Counted from the stretch's first letter, positions 23,901 to 36,842 are shown. The stretch: 64,000 nucleotides of DNA from Closterium sp. NIES-65 (GCA_948144175.1 CANXME010002675.1:682001-746000); one strand, 5' to 3'. Notes: a model not told the origin generated them from the letters alone. Translations and numbers: made by a program.

Positions 23901-26900
23901 CGGGACGGAGATAAGCATCGAACATGACTTCCATTTGGTTTGACTGAACGGGTTTCTCCACAGGTCGAACCAGACCTTTCCTTAGCAAAAAACGTTCGTG
24001 CCGAACTGTACAAGTTTGAGGCATCACCTTACCTCGTAGGCATCACCTTACCTCGTAGGCATCACGTTTGCAAAAAACGTTCGTCCCGAACCGAATCAAC
24101 TCGGTCGAGCAGTTTGACGCATCACCTTACCTCTTAGGCAACACCTCGTACCCACCCAAGCAAACCACGCACCTACCCACTTGCATATGGGTGTGGTGTG
24201 AAGTTGAAGGTTCATTTTAGGGCGAGTTCATTTTACAGCATTCCGTTCAGGGTTTAGCTCCATCTGCATGACTTAGGCGTGTAGGGCTCTTAAAGGCAAT
24301 TAGGGGCTGTTCTTTGATAATAGGTTCAATATGGCCACATCATGGGGAGCAGGCAACCAGGCCGTGAGAGAGAGGCCAGGTCCAAGCGTGACCCTTTTGC
24401 TCCCGTGACCCGACGTCGGCGATTTTGGTAGTTGAACAGAACCTGTTCGTGTTTGGGTCGATTCTGACCTTCCAGATCTTGAACCTCCAGATCTTGAACC
24501 TCCAGATCTTGAACCTCCAGATCTTGAACCTCCAGATCTTGAACCTCCAGATTTTGAACCTCCAGATCTTGAACCTCCAGATCTTGAACCTCCAGATCTT
24601 GAACCTCCAGATCTTGAACCTCCAGATCTTGAACCTCCAGATCTTGAACCTCCAGATCGTGAACCTCCAGATCTTGAACCTCCAGATCTTGAACCTCCAG
24701 ATCTTGAACCTCCAGATCTTGAACCTCTCCATTGCATGTTTTTGTTTGTTTGTAACAAACAGGTTCGTTTTGACTAGGAAAGAAGTTTGACAAGGCTTGG
24801 CGAACCTGTTTGGGTCCGGTTCATGCTCATGTCTAGGTTGGGGTGTTGCTTTTTGCTGCTATAGTGTCTTTCCCTTTTGTCTTTTCCTTGCGCAAATTGC
24901 GAGGTCCCTTAGGGAAAGCACGGAACACGTCCTTCCTCACTTCTGGTCCCTTTGTATCCCCTGCCATTGGCAGCACACATCTCACAGACAAAGTCCATTG
25001 CTCAGCATTTCATGCCTCTGTTGCAACATCTGCAATTTTTCCTCCTAAAGGAGCTGCTTGCTCCTTTCCTTTCTCGTTGTGCAATCGTCAGCTCCAAGTA
25101 TAATGCCATTCGTATTCATCGTTGCAGGTATCTTCAGTACAATCAGCTCACTGGCTCAATCCCCGCTGCAATCGGCACCCTTACAAACCTGAAACACCTG
25201 TAAGCAGGCACGAGCAAGTACAGTACTCGAACCGGTTCAGGCCAAACCTGGTCGAACCGGGAGGTGTAGTCAAACAGGGCCAGCCTGAACTGCATGTGGA
25301 AGAACATACTTAATGTGCATAATATTGCAAGCTTTTGCTTGTCATTGTTGTACCTGGAAATATTGTAAGCTGTTTATTGTTGTCCACCGCATGGTGCGTG
25401 GCCTGGCCACACATCCAGCATTGGCGCTGGCAGCGTGCGCAGCCGAAAAGAAACCGTCATCACACACATGCATGCATCACCGTTGTCATTCAGAATAAGG
25501 GCATTACCTTTCAGCAAGTTCTTGGCTCTTTCCGGTTCTCTCTCCTTCTGAGTCGACTCAAAAGTGTTTCTCCACGTCACCTCATATTGTGCTTGCATGT
25601 GTGAATAAAGGAATCTCCACACGAATAACCTTTCGGGGACCATTCCACCATCCACTGGAAGCCTTCTCTACTTGCAAAACTTGGAAGCTTTTATACCACG
25701 ATGCGTGTGTTCTGTTCTTGGAATCTACTACCGTGCCTGGGAAGGTGACCATGCCTAACCAACATTTCAAAAGCCATGGGTTGTCTATTCTTGCTCTCCT
25801 CTCCATGGCAGCACTATATGGGGCACCAACCTCACATGTCCAGCTGACGAAACCAGCTGTGTCACGAAGCAAAATCCTGTGACCGCCTTTTGCCGAAAGT
25901 GCCGTTCCTTTTGCACAACCTGCCTAAATTCTACATGTGAGTGCAGCGCACTGCATCATTGCATTAACAAAGATTCTATGAACAAAAGAAACAGCACATT
26001 CTGTCACTTGCCCATTTAACTCCAATAGCTCTAAGCTACCTAGGTTGAGTGATTGCATCAATCATTCGCCTAGGTTACAAGACTTTCTTAACCTTGTTTC
26101 TCCGGACGTTCTTTTGAGATTTCTCTAGTGCAACTGCCGGCCCAAACCTCACCCAAGTGACCTCACCCAAGTGACCTCAACTCATGTGAACTTTCTGAGC
26201 CTGTTTCTTTGGGCTGCTGGCAGCTGTCTCCCCAACCCCACCCACCCCATCGGCAGCGAGCCCCAACACCAGCAGCAGCAGCAGCGGTAGCAGCAGCAGC
26301 AGCGGTAGCAGCGGTGGCTTACCGTGGGCGACAATCATTGGCATAAGTGTTGCTGCCGTGCTTCTGCTGGTGCTGCTGCTAGTTGCTGTGCTGCTCTACC
26401 TCCGGCACAAGCCATCAGGTGGGAAGGAACGTTGTACCATTGTACATCGTAGAAATTGGTGGCTATAAGTGCCTGAGGTCAAGAAGTCATACAGCCAGAA
26501 GGTCCTTTGGAAAGGAAGCAAGCAAAAGATGAGAGGAGCGGGCACAGACCAACTAGCAATCTGACAACGTGCTGTGATTCTTGGGAGGCTCCTGGGTAAG
26601 TTTTGAGGCGATTCAGAAATCAACAGGTGGGAAGGAAGCATTGGTAGAGGAAAAGGACACCAAGTACATAGCAAAGGGGTAAGTGGGAAGAGATGAGTGG
26701 GATAAGGGGGTCCCATTGACTTTAGCCGCGACCTCCAATAGATAGAGGTTGGAATCTTGTTCTCACGGAAACTAGTGTAAGCACAAACACGCAAAACTGG
26801 TCAAGAATTTTATTATTCGATTTGGTTCTGTTGTATTTCGTGGTGTGTGTGTTGGGGGGGGGAGGGTTGGGGGGTGGGGGGTGCCAATGGAATCTGTTCA

Positions 26901-29900
26901 GACCTCTCAGACCTTGAGCCATCAGCCTCACCCCTCACCCCTCACTCACCCCTCACCTCTCACTCACCCCTCGCCCCTCACTCACCCCTTGCCCCTCACC
27001 CTCACCCTCAACCCTCGTCCCACAAGCAGCCACGGCTGGCAGTTTCGCAGCTTTACACAGCATTGAGACTTCTCTCGCTGAGGTCGAATCGGCCACCAAC
27101 AGCTGGTCCGCAGCCAACCAGCTGGGCTCGGGGGCCTTTGGTGACGTGTACAAGGGGGTGTCGCCGCGCGATGGCATCACACAATGGGCTGTGAAGCGTG
27201 CCAAGCTGATAGATGTTGACTTCCAGCGGGAGGTGAGTGACTCGTTGAATAATTGGGTTTACTGTGCATACATCCACATCTAGATTTATACATATGCGTG
27301 TCTGGAATCCTGTCGTGTTATGTTCCATCTCAATTCAGAAATCTGCTACTCGAACCCATATCAGCGTGTGCTGTGCGCGGTGCTGCTGCATACTTGTCAT
27401 CAGTGCATTCGTTGTATGCTTGTTATCTGATGCATGCCCTTCCTTCATGCCCGGCAGGTCCAGCAAATGGCGGACAAGAACCATCCCAACATTGTGCGGC
27501 TGCTTGGGTTTGCAGTGGGGGGAGACATGAGGACGCGGCCAGAGCAGGTTCTGATCTACGAGTTTGTACCCAACGGTGACCTCGAGAAGTGGCTGGATCC
27601 AACAAGTGAGTCCATGTTTGATTCCTCTTGTGCTTGTGATTGCAAATGGCTCTTGTGAGGACGCGGCCAGAGCATGTTCTCATCTACAAGTTTGTACCCA
27701 ACCATCAGTGACCTCGTAAGGTGGCTGGACCCTACAAGTGCGTCTACCTTGTGTGTCCTCGTGGTAACTGTTCCATAACATGTCATAACGCCATGTGCCA
27801 TGTGATTAATGCCATGTGACTAATACCCTGTACCTAATGCCATGAGCAACATGATCTGTGCTCATTCCCACCTGTCCTGATGCTGTCTTCCTCCTGCAGA
27901 GGCACCATTCCCTTTGACCCTGCCGCAGCGGCTGGGCATCCTGATTGGGGCAGCGCGGGGCTTGGAGTATCTCCACAGCTTTGGCTTCGTGCATCGCGAC
28001 ATCAAACCCGCCAACATCCTCATCACTGCTGACATGCAGGCAAGAAGAGTATAATTGCAAGCCCTCAACAATGAAAAAAGGACTTGAATTATGACAGCAG
28101 CGTTTTGGATGATAAAAACCCGAGATAGTGTGCATCTCAACACAAATCCGCAAGCCAAAAAAGAGAAGAAAAAAAACAAGAGTAAGAAGAACAAAAAAAC
28201 GGCATTCTGTCCATTGTATTACATTTCAGTTTATCATAAGTCGACTAAGTTTCAAGGCACCTCAATCACGTAGTAAATCACGGGCCAACCGAGAAAGCGT
28301 GCATCATGGCATCGAGTTCAAATTCTCACTAGTGCAGCCATGATTGTTCATGTGAGTCTGTTTTTACTCAATTCGAACAAAACAAATTTGAGGCTGAAAA
28401 AACAACATTTTTGGCAAAAAAAAAGAGGTTTCAACGTGTTCGAGTTGAACCGAACAAGCGTTCAAAAATCTCATGTCTACTTTCAGCTGTCCAGATCCCT
28501 CTCCTATGAACCTTAACACACTGGAAATCGGGATGTATGACGCTCAAATATGTCCTATAATAGTAAATGGAATGCACAAACGCTTGGATAGTACTTTTCT
28601 TCCTAATGGTTTGAATGTGCAATCAGCTTCCTTTGTGCTCTGCACGCCGGAGTATACCCCCATCCAATAACTATCCTACATATTTTGACTTGGTAACCTC
28701 TGTACCCACCAGGCCAAGGTTGCAGATTTTGGATTGGTGAGAGTGGGAGAGGGCACGACAGTGGGTTCTACGCGAGTAATGGGAACACCGGGCTATGTGG
28801 ACCCTGTTTACTCCAGGACAAAGAAGGCAACCACGGCCACTGATGTTTACAGGTACTTGAGGGAATCTAGGGCAATGTTCATAAGTTCATCATAAAAGTC
28901 AAATAACTTGTGCATGCATTTTCTCGTCAATCATATGTGCTCGCATTTCGCGCTGTAGAGGGAAAAAGACGAAGGGGATGCATGGTTGGCAAAAGATCAA
29001 GGTCTTTCGTTCAAAATGTAGGATCTCCTCTTTTTGCAAGCGTGTTATGTTGAACGTCTTGAGATGAATTCAAGCCTTGCTGTTATGACGCCTCACCATG
29101 TTGTTGGTGTCAGAACATATAGCTTACTTGTTTCTGTAGGCTATAGTGGGGTATCCCATAAGGGGTACAACCCAATCAGGGTTTCCTATTTGTACTCACT
29201 TCGTTCATAGTCATTTCATTCTCGTTCACTTCTTCTCATGGTATCGAGCAGGTTCCCCTGTGGGAACTGTTCGTAGGGCCCACCACCGCTACCGCTTAAC
29301 TTTTTTTTCTGCCCGGAGCGCGCTCCGGGCCCTCGTACTTCCTTTTTTTTCGATCTGCCCTAGTGCTCTGACGGCCGCCCGCCCTAGCGCCCGAGCGCCG
29401 CCGCCCTTGCGCCCTGACGGCCGCCCGCCCTAGCGCCCTGACGGCCGCCCGCCCTAGCGCCCTGACGGCCGCCCGCCCTAGCGCCCTGACCGCCGCCCGC
29501 CCTAGCGCCCGAGCGCCGCCCGCCCTAGCGCCCTGACGGTCGCCCGCCCTAGCGCCCTGACGGCCGCCCGCCCTAGCGCCCGAGCGCCGCCCGCCCTAGC
29601 GCCCGAGCGCCGCCCGCCCTAGCGCCCGAGCGCCGCCCGCCCTAGCGCCCGAGCGCCGCCCGCCCTAGCGCCCTGACGGCCGCCCGCCCTAGCGCCAGTG
29701 CGCCGCTCGCCCTAGCGCCCTGACGGCCGCCCGCCCTAGCGCCCGTGCGCCACTCGCCCTAGCGCCCTGACGGCCGCCCGCCTTTAGAGCCCTGTCGGCC
29801 GCCCGCCCTAGCACCCGAGCGCCGCCCGCCCTAGCGCCCGAGCGCAGCCCGCCCTAGCGCCCTGACGGCCGCCCGCCCTAGCGCCCGTGCGCCGCTCGCC

Positions 29901-31498
29901 CTAGCGCCCGAGCGCCGCCCGCCCTTTCGCCCTTACGGCCGCCCGCCCTGACGCCTGAGCGCCGTCCGTCGTCGCCCCAGCGCCCTAGCGCCCGACGCCC
30001 GCGAGCCACCCGTCGCAGCCGCCCGTGAGCTGCCTGTACGCTGCCCGCCGAGCCTCCCGTGCACCCGCCGTCCCTGAGCCGCCCGCGCCGCCGTCCCTGA
30101 GCCGCCTGTGCAGCCGCCCGCGAGCCGCCAGCGAGCCGCCCGTCGCGACGCCCGCGCCGCACGAGCCGCCCGTACACCTGAGCCGCCCGAGCCGCCCGAG
30201 CCGCCCGCGCCGCCCCAGCAACCCGAGCCGCCCGAGCCGCCCGAGCCGCCCGAGCCGCCCGCGCCGCCCCAGCGACCCGAGCCGCCCGAGCCGCCCGGGC
30301 AATCTGAGGAGCCGAGCTCCTGCTCTTGCGTGGCTGCTGCTGCTCCGAGGCGTGCGCAGCTGCTGTTCTGCCGAGTTGCTGAGCCGCTGTGCTACCCGAC
30401 TCTTCGTGCCCAGTGAGACAATCAGCTGCTGCAATGGCCACCCCCAGTGTCCTGTCTTTTGACACTGAGGGTCGCGCCATTGACTTTCCAGTCTGGATTG
30501 AGGACCTGCAGCTGTACTTACTGTGCGATGCGATCGATGAGGTTTCTCTCTTTGACTTTGTCTCTGGAGCTGTCCCTGCCCCTCCTGCTGATGCTGACCC
30601 TGCTGTTCGCTCCAAGTGGGCCACACGCGATGCTGCTGCACGTCTTGCTGTGCGTCGCCACCTCCCTTCCTCCGAGCGTGCCCACTTTAGTCAGTGCAAG
30701 ACCGCTCAGGCCTTGTACGACGCTGTAGTTACACGCTACTCCTCCCCTTCCTCCGCTACGCTGAGCCGCCTCATGCTACCGTTTCTCTTCCCTGACCTCG
30801 CTGCCTTTCCCACTGTCGCTGACCTCGTTACCCACCTCCGCGCTAGTGACGCTCGCTACCGCGCTGCCCTTCCTGCTGAGTTCCGCGCCGCAAACCCTCC
30901 TCCCATGTACATCACTCTCTACTTTCTCGTCACCCGTCTCCCTGAGTCCCTTCGTGTCGTTAGGGACCAGTTTCTCTCTGTCTGTCCCACCACCCTCACT
31001 GTCGACCTCCTTGAGGAGTCCCTGGTAGCGGCTGAGAAGAGCATCGTCGCTGTAGGGGCCTCTCGGGGTGACCCTCGCACCCCCATCTTTGAGGGGTGTT
31101 CTCCTTCCCCCCTGCTGCCCTCTGTCGCCTCTGCCGCTGCGGCCGACCTCGCTGGTTTTGAGTCGGTCGGTGCGGCGTCTGCCCCCAGCGGTAGACGCCG
31201 CTCTGGCAAGGGCAAGGGGGGCAAGGGAGCGGGTGGAGCTAGAGGGGGCAGTGGAGGCGGAGGAGGTGGGGGTGGCGGAGGGAGTGGGGGTGGCGGTGGA
31301 GGTGGTGGCGGGAGTGGAGGTACTGGTGGAGGCGGTGGAGGCGGAGGTGGCGGCGGAGGCGGTGGCGGAGGAGGCGGGGGCGAGGGTACCGGTGGGGGCG
31401 GTGGCGGTGGAGACGGGGGTGGCGGTGGAGGCGGGAGTGGCGGTGGCGGCGGGGGTCGGAGTGGCTCGTCCCAGCGGAGCAGCTCTGGGGGTGGCCAG

Positions 31499-31530
<32 letters not shown>

Positions 31531-34500
31531 CTCTCGCAGCGTCCCCGCCCCTCAGCAGCTTCGTGAGTGGTACTTGCAGCGTCAGCGTGGTGGTGCGGTT
31601 GGTCCCTGCCCCTACGTTCTTCGCACCGGTGACCGTGCGGGGGAGAGGTGTGGAGGCACCCACGCAGCCCGCCGCTGCTTTGGTCGCCTGACCGACGCTT
31701 GGCGTCAGCAGTTTCCAGAGGCCGCTGAGATCCCCCGCTGGGGGGAGCTGTCTAGGGCTGGTGTAGCCATTTATGATCTTGACTTTGATGCTATTCTTTC
31801 TGCTATGTATGCTGTGACTGGTAGTGATGAGGATGACTGTTACCGGTGTTTCCCGCCCGACCCGGGCATTGGTACTGCTGCGTCAGGTGCTAGTGAGGCT
31901 GCTGCTCTAGGTGCCAGTGCGTCTGTGCTCTCAGGTACTGGTGAGTTTGCCCTCTCAGGTACTGTGTCGGCTTCGGCCTCTCACACCTTCACCCTTGACT
32001 CTGGAGCGTCTCGCTCCTTCTTTCGGGACCGCACCACTCTCACGCCGCTGAGTCGGCCGGTTGCGGTGTCCCTGACTGACCCCTCTGGGGGGCCTGTCCT
32101 GTCTCGCTTCTCCACGGTCCTTCCGTGTCCTGCGGCCCCCTCTGGCACCCTGTCTGGTCTCTACCTCCCCTCGTTCTCGAAGAACCTGGTGAGTGGTGCT
32201 GACCTACAGGATGCGGGTGTCCACCAGTTCACTCCTGCTCGTCAGCGAGTGACCCACTGCACGGAGGCTAGCACGGGACGCCACCTGGCTACGTTTACAC
32301 GTCGGCCAGGGTCGAGCCTGTACACACTGACCACTGCTTCTCCTCCAGGTGCTGAGTCTGGTAGGGTCCCTTCGTCTGGTCAGGTGTTTGCCGCAGCGTC
32401 CAGGTCTGGTCCTGAGTCTGCCCCCTGTTCGTGTCGTCGTCTGTCTCACGAGACCCTCCTCTGGCACCACCGCCTTGGCCACCCCTCTCTGCTTCGGCTC
32501 AGAGGCATGGCCTCCCGTCTTCTTGTGTCTGGTCTCCCCCGGTCTCTACCTCCCCTTCCTCAGGGCCCTGGCCCTGCCTGTGTCCCCTGTGTCGAGGGGC
32601 GCCAGCGTGCTGCCCCTCACTCCTCCCAGTTTCCTCCGACAGAGGCCCCGTTGCAGACGCTTCACATGGACGTGTAGGGCCCAGCCCGCGTCCGTGGACA
32701 GGGTCAGGAGCGCTACTTCCTGCTCGTTGTTGACGACTACTCGCGTTACACCACGGTCTTCCCCTTGCGCAGCAAGGGTGAGGTCACTGAGGTGCTGATC
32801 GACTGGATCCGCGCAGCTCGTCTTCAGCTCAGGCAGAGCTTTGGCTCTGACTTTCCTGTGTTGCGTCTGCACTCGGACAGAGGCGGAGAGTTCTCCTCTG
32901 GCCTTCTGCGTGCCTACTGTCGTGCGCGAGGCATCCGCCAGTCCTTCACGCTTCCGGACTCCCCGCAGCAAAATGGGATTGCTGAGCGCCGCATTGGCAT
33001 GGTCATGGACGTCGCCCGTACGTCCATGATGCATGCGGCTGCCCCCCATTTTCTGTGGCCGTTTGCGGTCAGGTACGCCGCGCATCAGATCAACCTCCAC
33101 CCCAGGGTCTCCAGGCCGGAGACCTCCCCAGCCCTGCTGTGGACGGGGAAGGTTGGCGATGCGTCGGCGTTCCGGGTCTGGGGATCTCGGGCGTTTGTCC
33201 GCGACTTGTCTGCGGACAAGCTGTCCCCTCGCGCTGCTCCCTGCGTCTTCCTGGGGTTCCCCCCCGACGCCCCTGGGTGGCAGTTCTACCACCCCACCTC
33301 TCGACGTGTTCAGTCCTCCCAGGACGTCACGTTCGACGAGTCGGTACCCTACTACCGCCTCTTCCCCTACCGCACTCCGTCCCTCCCCCCACCCCCGCTC
33401 TTCTTGGTACCAGGTCCCCCCCCGGTAGACCCCCTCCCCCCTCAGGGTCCTGCCCCTTCAGGTGTGTCCCAGGTAGACGCGGTCGAGCCTGTCGAGGTCA
33501 CTGGTGACTCTGGTGCTGCTACGGGAGCTGAGCCTGGGGGTGCGGAGCCTGGGGGTGCGGAGTCTGGGGGTGCTGTGCCTGGGGGTGCGGAGCCTGGGGG
33601 TGCGGAGTCTGGAGGTGCTGAGCCTAGGGGTGCTGAGCCTGGAGGTGCCGAGCCTGGGGGTGCTGAGCCTGGGGGTGCTAAGCCTGGGGGTGCTGAGCCT
33701 GGGGGTGCTGAGCCTGGGGGTGCTGTGCCTGGGGGTGCTTCGTCTCGCCGGGAGCCACTCTCCCCACAGGAGCTGCGTGAGTGGTTTGCCAGGCGCTGGA
33801 GGCGTGCTGCTGGTGCTGGTGGTTCTTCGGCTACAGAGGGTACTGCTGCCGCGCGTCCCGGAGGTGCTCGTACTGTGGGTGCTGGAGCTGCTGGGTCTGA
33901 GGGTTCTCCTGGAGCTGGTGCTGCTGAGGGTGTTGGCGCTGTGCCTGCCGCTGGCGGTCCGACTGACAGTGCTCCTGGTGCTGCTGCTGAAGGTTCTGGT
34001 GCTGCTGGAGGTGCTACTATAGTGGGTGCTCCTGCTGGGGGTACTGGTGCTGTTCCTGCTGTTTCTGGCGTCGCCGCGCGGCCCCGACCGTACTTCGTTC
34101 CGCTCCAGCAGCAGGTTCTTGGTCTTACACCTCCTCCTCCCTTAGAGGGTCCGCAGCCTGTCCGGTCACAGCCACAGCTACAGCCTGCCTCCCCTTTGCC
34201 TGCTCCTTCTCCCTACGCTGGTCCGACTGGAGGTCTTACTGAGCGTCGTGAGCCTGCGTCTCGTCCTGCGTCGCCTGTTCGTACTGAGCGCGCTAGTGGT
34301 CGCGGGTCGCGTCAGCGTCCTCCTCCTGTCCCTGGCATGCACCGGATGTCACTGCGTCCGTCCAGTGCTCCTCTACGTGCCCCTTTGCCTTCTCCTCCTG
34401 CTTCCTCTCTTCCTGCTCTTGCCGACCCGGAGTCGGACTCTCTTCGTGCTGCCAGTCCTACTGTCACGCGTCTTCTTGCTACTGCTGTCACTGACCCTTC

Positions 34501-36807
34501 CTTCGAGTCGTCTGCTGCGTCTGCCCTTGTCACTGAGCTTGTCGACTTTGCTGCGCGCTGTCGTCTAGACTACGCTGCCAGTCTTGTCGCTGAGTCTGAG
34601 TCTGCCTGTCCTCCGTCCGTCGGGGGTGAGTGTGCCCTCGGCACGGACGTCCTTGAGGACAGGCAGGAGGAGTTCCAGTGTCTGGCAGCCGCTTCACCTC
34701 ATCTCGCGTCTGTACTGCTAGCCCCTGAGGGAGACCCGGATGCACCAGACATCCCGACTCCGCGCTCTTACGCGGAGGCGATAGAGGGTCCCTACTCCTC
34801 TCAGTGGCAGGCAGCTATGGATGCAGAGATGGCTTCCTGGAAGTCCACAGGCACCTACGTCGATGCTGTTCCCCCTCCTGGGGCGAACATCGTCAGTGGC
34901 ATGTGGATTTTCAGGGTGAAGCGGCCGCCGGGTTCACCGCCTGTCTTCAAGGCGCGTTACGTGGCTCGTGGCTTCAGTCAGCGGCAGGGGGTTGACTACT
35001 TTCAGACCTTCTCCCCCACCCCGAAGATGACTACTCTTCGGGTTCTGCTGCACGTTGCTGCTCACCGTGACTACGAGCTGCACTCTCTCGACTTCAGCAC
35101 AGCTTTCTTGCAGGGCAGTCTGCACGAGGAGATCTGGCTGCGTTGCCCACCTGGCTTCACTGGGTCTTTCCCTCCTGGCACCCAGTGGAGTCTCCGGCGT
35201 CCAGTCTACGGTCTCCGCCAGGCGCCTCGTGAGTGGCACGACACACTGAGGACTACGCTCGCGGCACTTGGGTTTGCTCCGTCTACTGCCGACCCGTCGC
35301 TGTTTCTGCGCACCGACACCTCTCTGCCGCCGTTCTACATCCTCGTGTACGTCGACGACTTGGTCTTTGCCACAGCTGACACTGCTGGACTCGCCTACGT
35401 GAAGTCCGAGCTGCAGAAGAGACACACGTGCACTGACCTGGGTGAACTGCGTAGCTACCTTGGCTTGCAGATCACCCGGGACAGAGCGCGCCGCACCATT
35501 ACCCTGACTCAGTCACACATGGTGCAGCAGGTCCTTCAGCGCTTCGGCTTCACGTACTCCTCGCCTCAGGCCACTCCTCTGCCTACTCGCCACTCACTCT
35601 CAGCTCTGCCTTCGGATGAGTCCGTAGAGTCGAGTGGCCCGTTTGCAGAGCTTGTTGGCTGCCTCATGTACCTGATGACCTGCACACGTCCTGACCTTGC
35701 ATACCCTCTTAGCATTCTCGCACGCTATGTTGCTCCTGGGAGACACTGACCAGAGCACATGGCTGCAACGAAGAGGGTGTTGCGCTACTTGTGCAGCACG
35801 TCGGGCATGGGGCTAGTGCTTGGAGGGCGCAGTCCAGTGGTCCTCACTGGGCACGCAGACGCTTCTTGGGCTGACGACCAGGCTACGCAGCGGTCGTCAC
35901 AGGGTTACACCTTCAGCCTTGGTTCCGGCTCTGTTTCGTGGCGGGCTACCCGCTCGTCTTCTGTTCTCGGCTCCAGTTGTGAGGCTGAGATCTACGCTGG
36001 GGCTATGGCTGCGCAGGAGTTACGTTGGCTCACCTACCTGCTGACCGACCTTGGAGAGCAGCCTCGTTCTCCTCCAGTCCTGTACGTAGACAACAAGGCC
36101 ATGCTGGCCTTGTGTCGAGAGCAGCGACTGGAGCACAGAACGAAGCACATTGCTCTCCGCTACTTTCTTGCTCGTGAGCTACAGCAGCGTGGACAGTTGC
36201 GACTTGCGTACGTGGCCTCTGAGGCCAACACTGCTGATGTCTTCACCAAGGCACTTGCGCCTTGTGATCATCAGCGTTGTTGCACGCAGTTGGGTCTTGT
36301 GCCTGTCTTGCCTCACTTGCTCTCCTCTTGACCTTGCTTGTACCTTCGCCTATATATACTCTTGTTCTTGCTTGTTTGCCTCTTGTATATCTCTATATAT
36401 GATCTTGCATGTGAACTGGCCTTCTGGCCTTTGAACTTGTGCTCGGAATGCGTGGTGACTTTGTGATCCACCCTGAGCTTTGCTTTGCTTTGCTTGACTG
36501 GTCTTGTGACCCCTTGTTCTCCCCCACTTTGCCTATGGGGGTGTGTCAGAACATATAGCTTACTTGTTTCTGTAGGCTATAGTGGGGTATCCCATAAGGG
36601 GTACAACCCAATCAGGGTTTCCTATTTGTACTCACTTCGTTCATAGTCATTTCATTCTCGTTCACTTCTTCTCAGTTGGCAATAACATCTCCCCCCCTCT
36701 CCCTATCTGCAGCTTTGGAGTGCTCATCCTGGTGGTACTCACTAGTCGTACCCACCATGCTGAGACTGCGGAGGGAAGCATGCACGTCCTACCTTGGGTG
36801 AGCACCA

Positions 36808-36842
<35 letters not shown>

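Larger units (their letters stand above)
17478..25323 (+). repeat. Tandem segmental duplication, unit 2
   Basis: This is the partner of 1-7820, with an offset of 17477 bp at the start. It contains the end of Copia B and LRR exons L1'-L4'. Confidence 0.92.
29108..36674 (+). mobile_element. Copia LTR retrotransposon copy C in a kinase intron
   Basis: This is a full-length element of the same family as A and B, about 7.6 kb, flanked by the 5-bp duplication GTTGG (29103-29107 and 36675-36679). Its 131-bp LTRs are identical as read, so it is very young. It looks nearly whole, with about two breaks. It sits in sense orientation in the intron between kinase exons 4 and 5. The paralogue at about 46005-46012 has the uninterrupted site. 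Confidence 0.94.
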
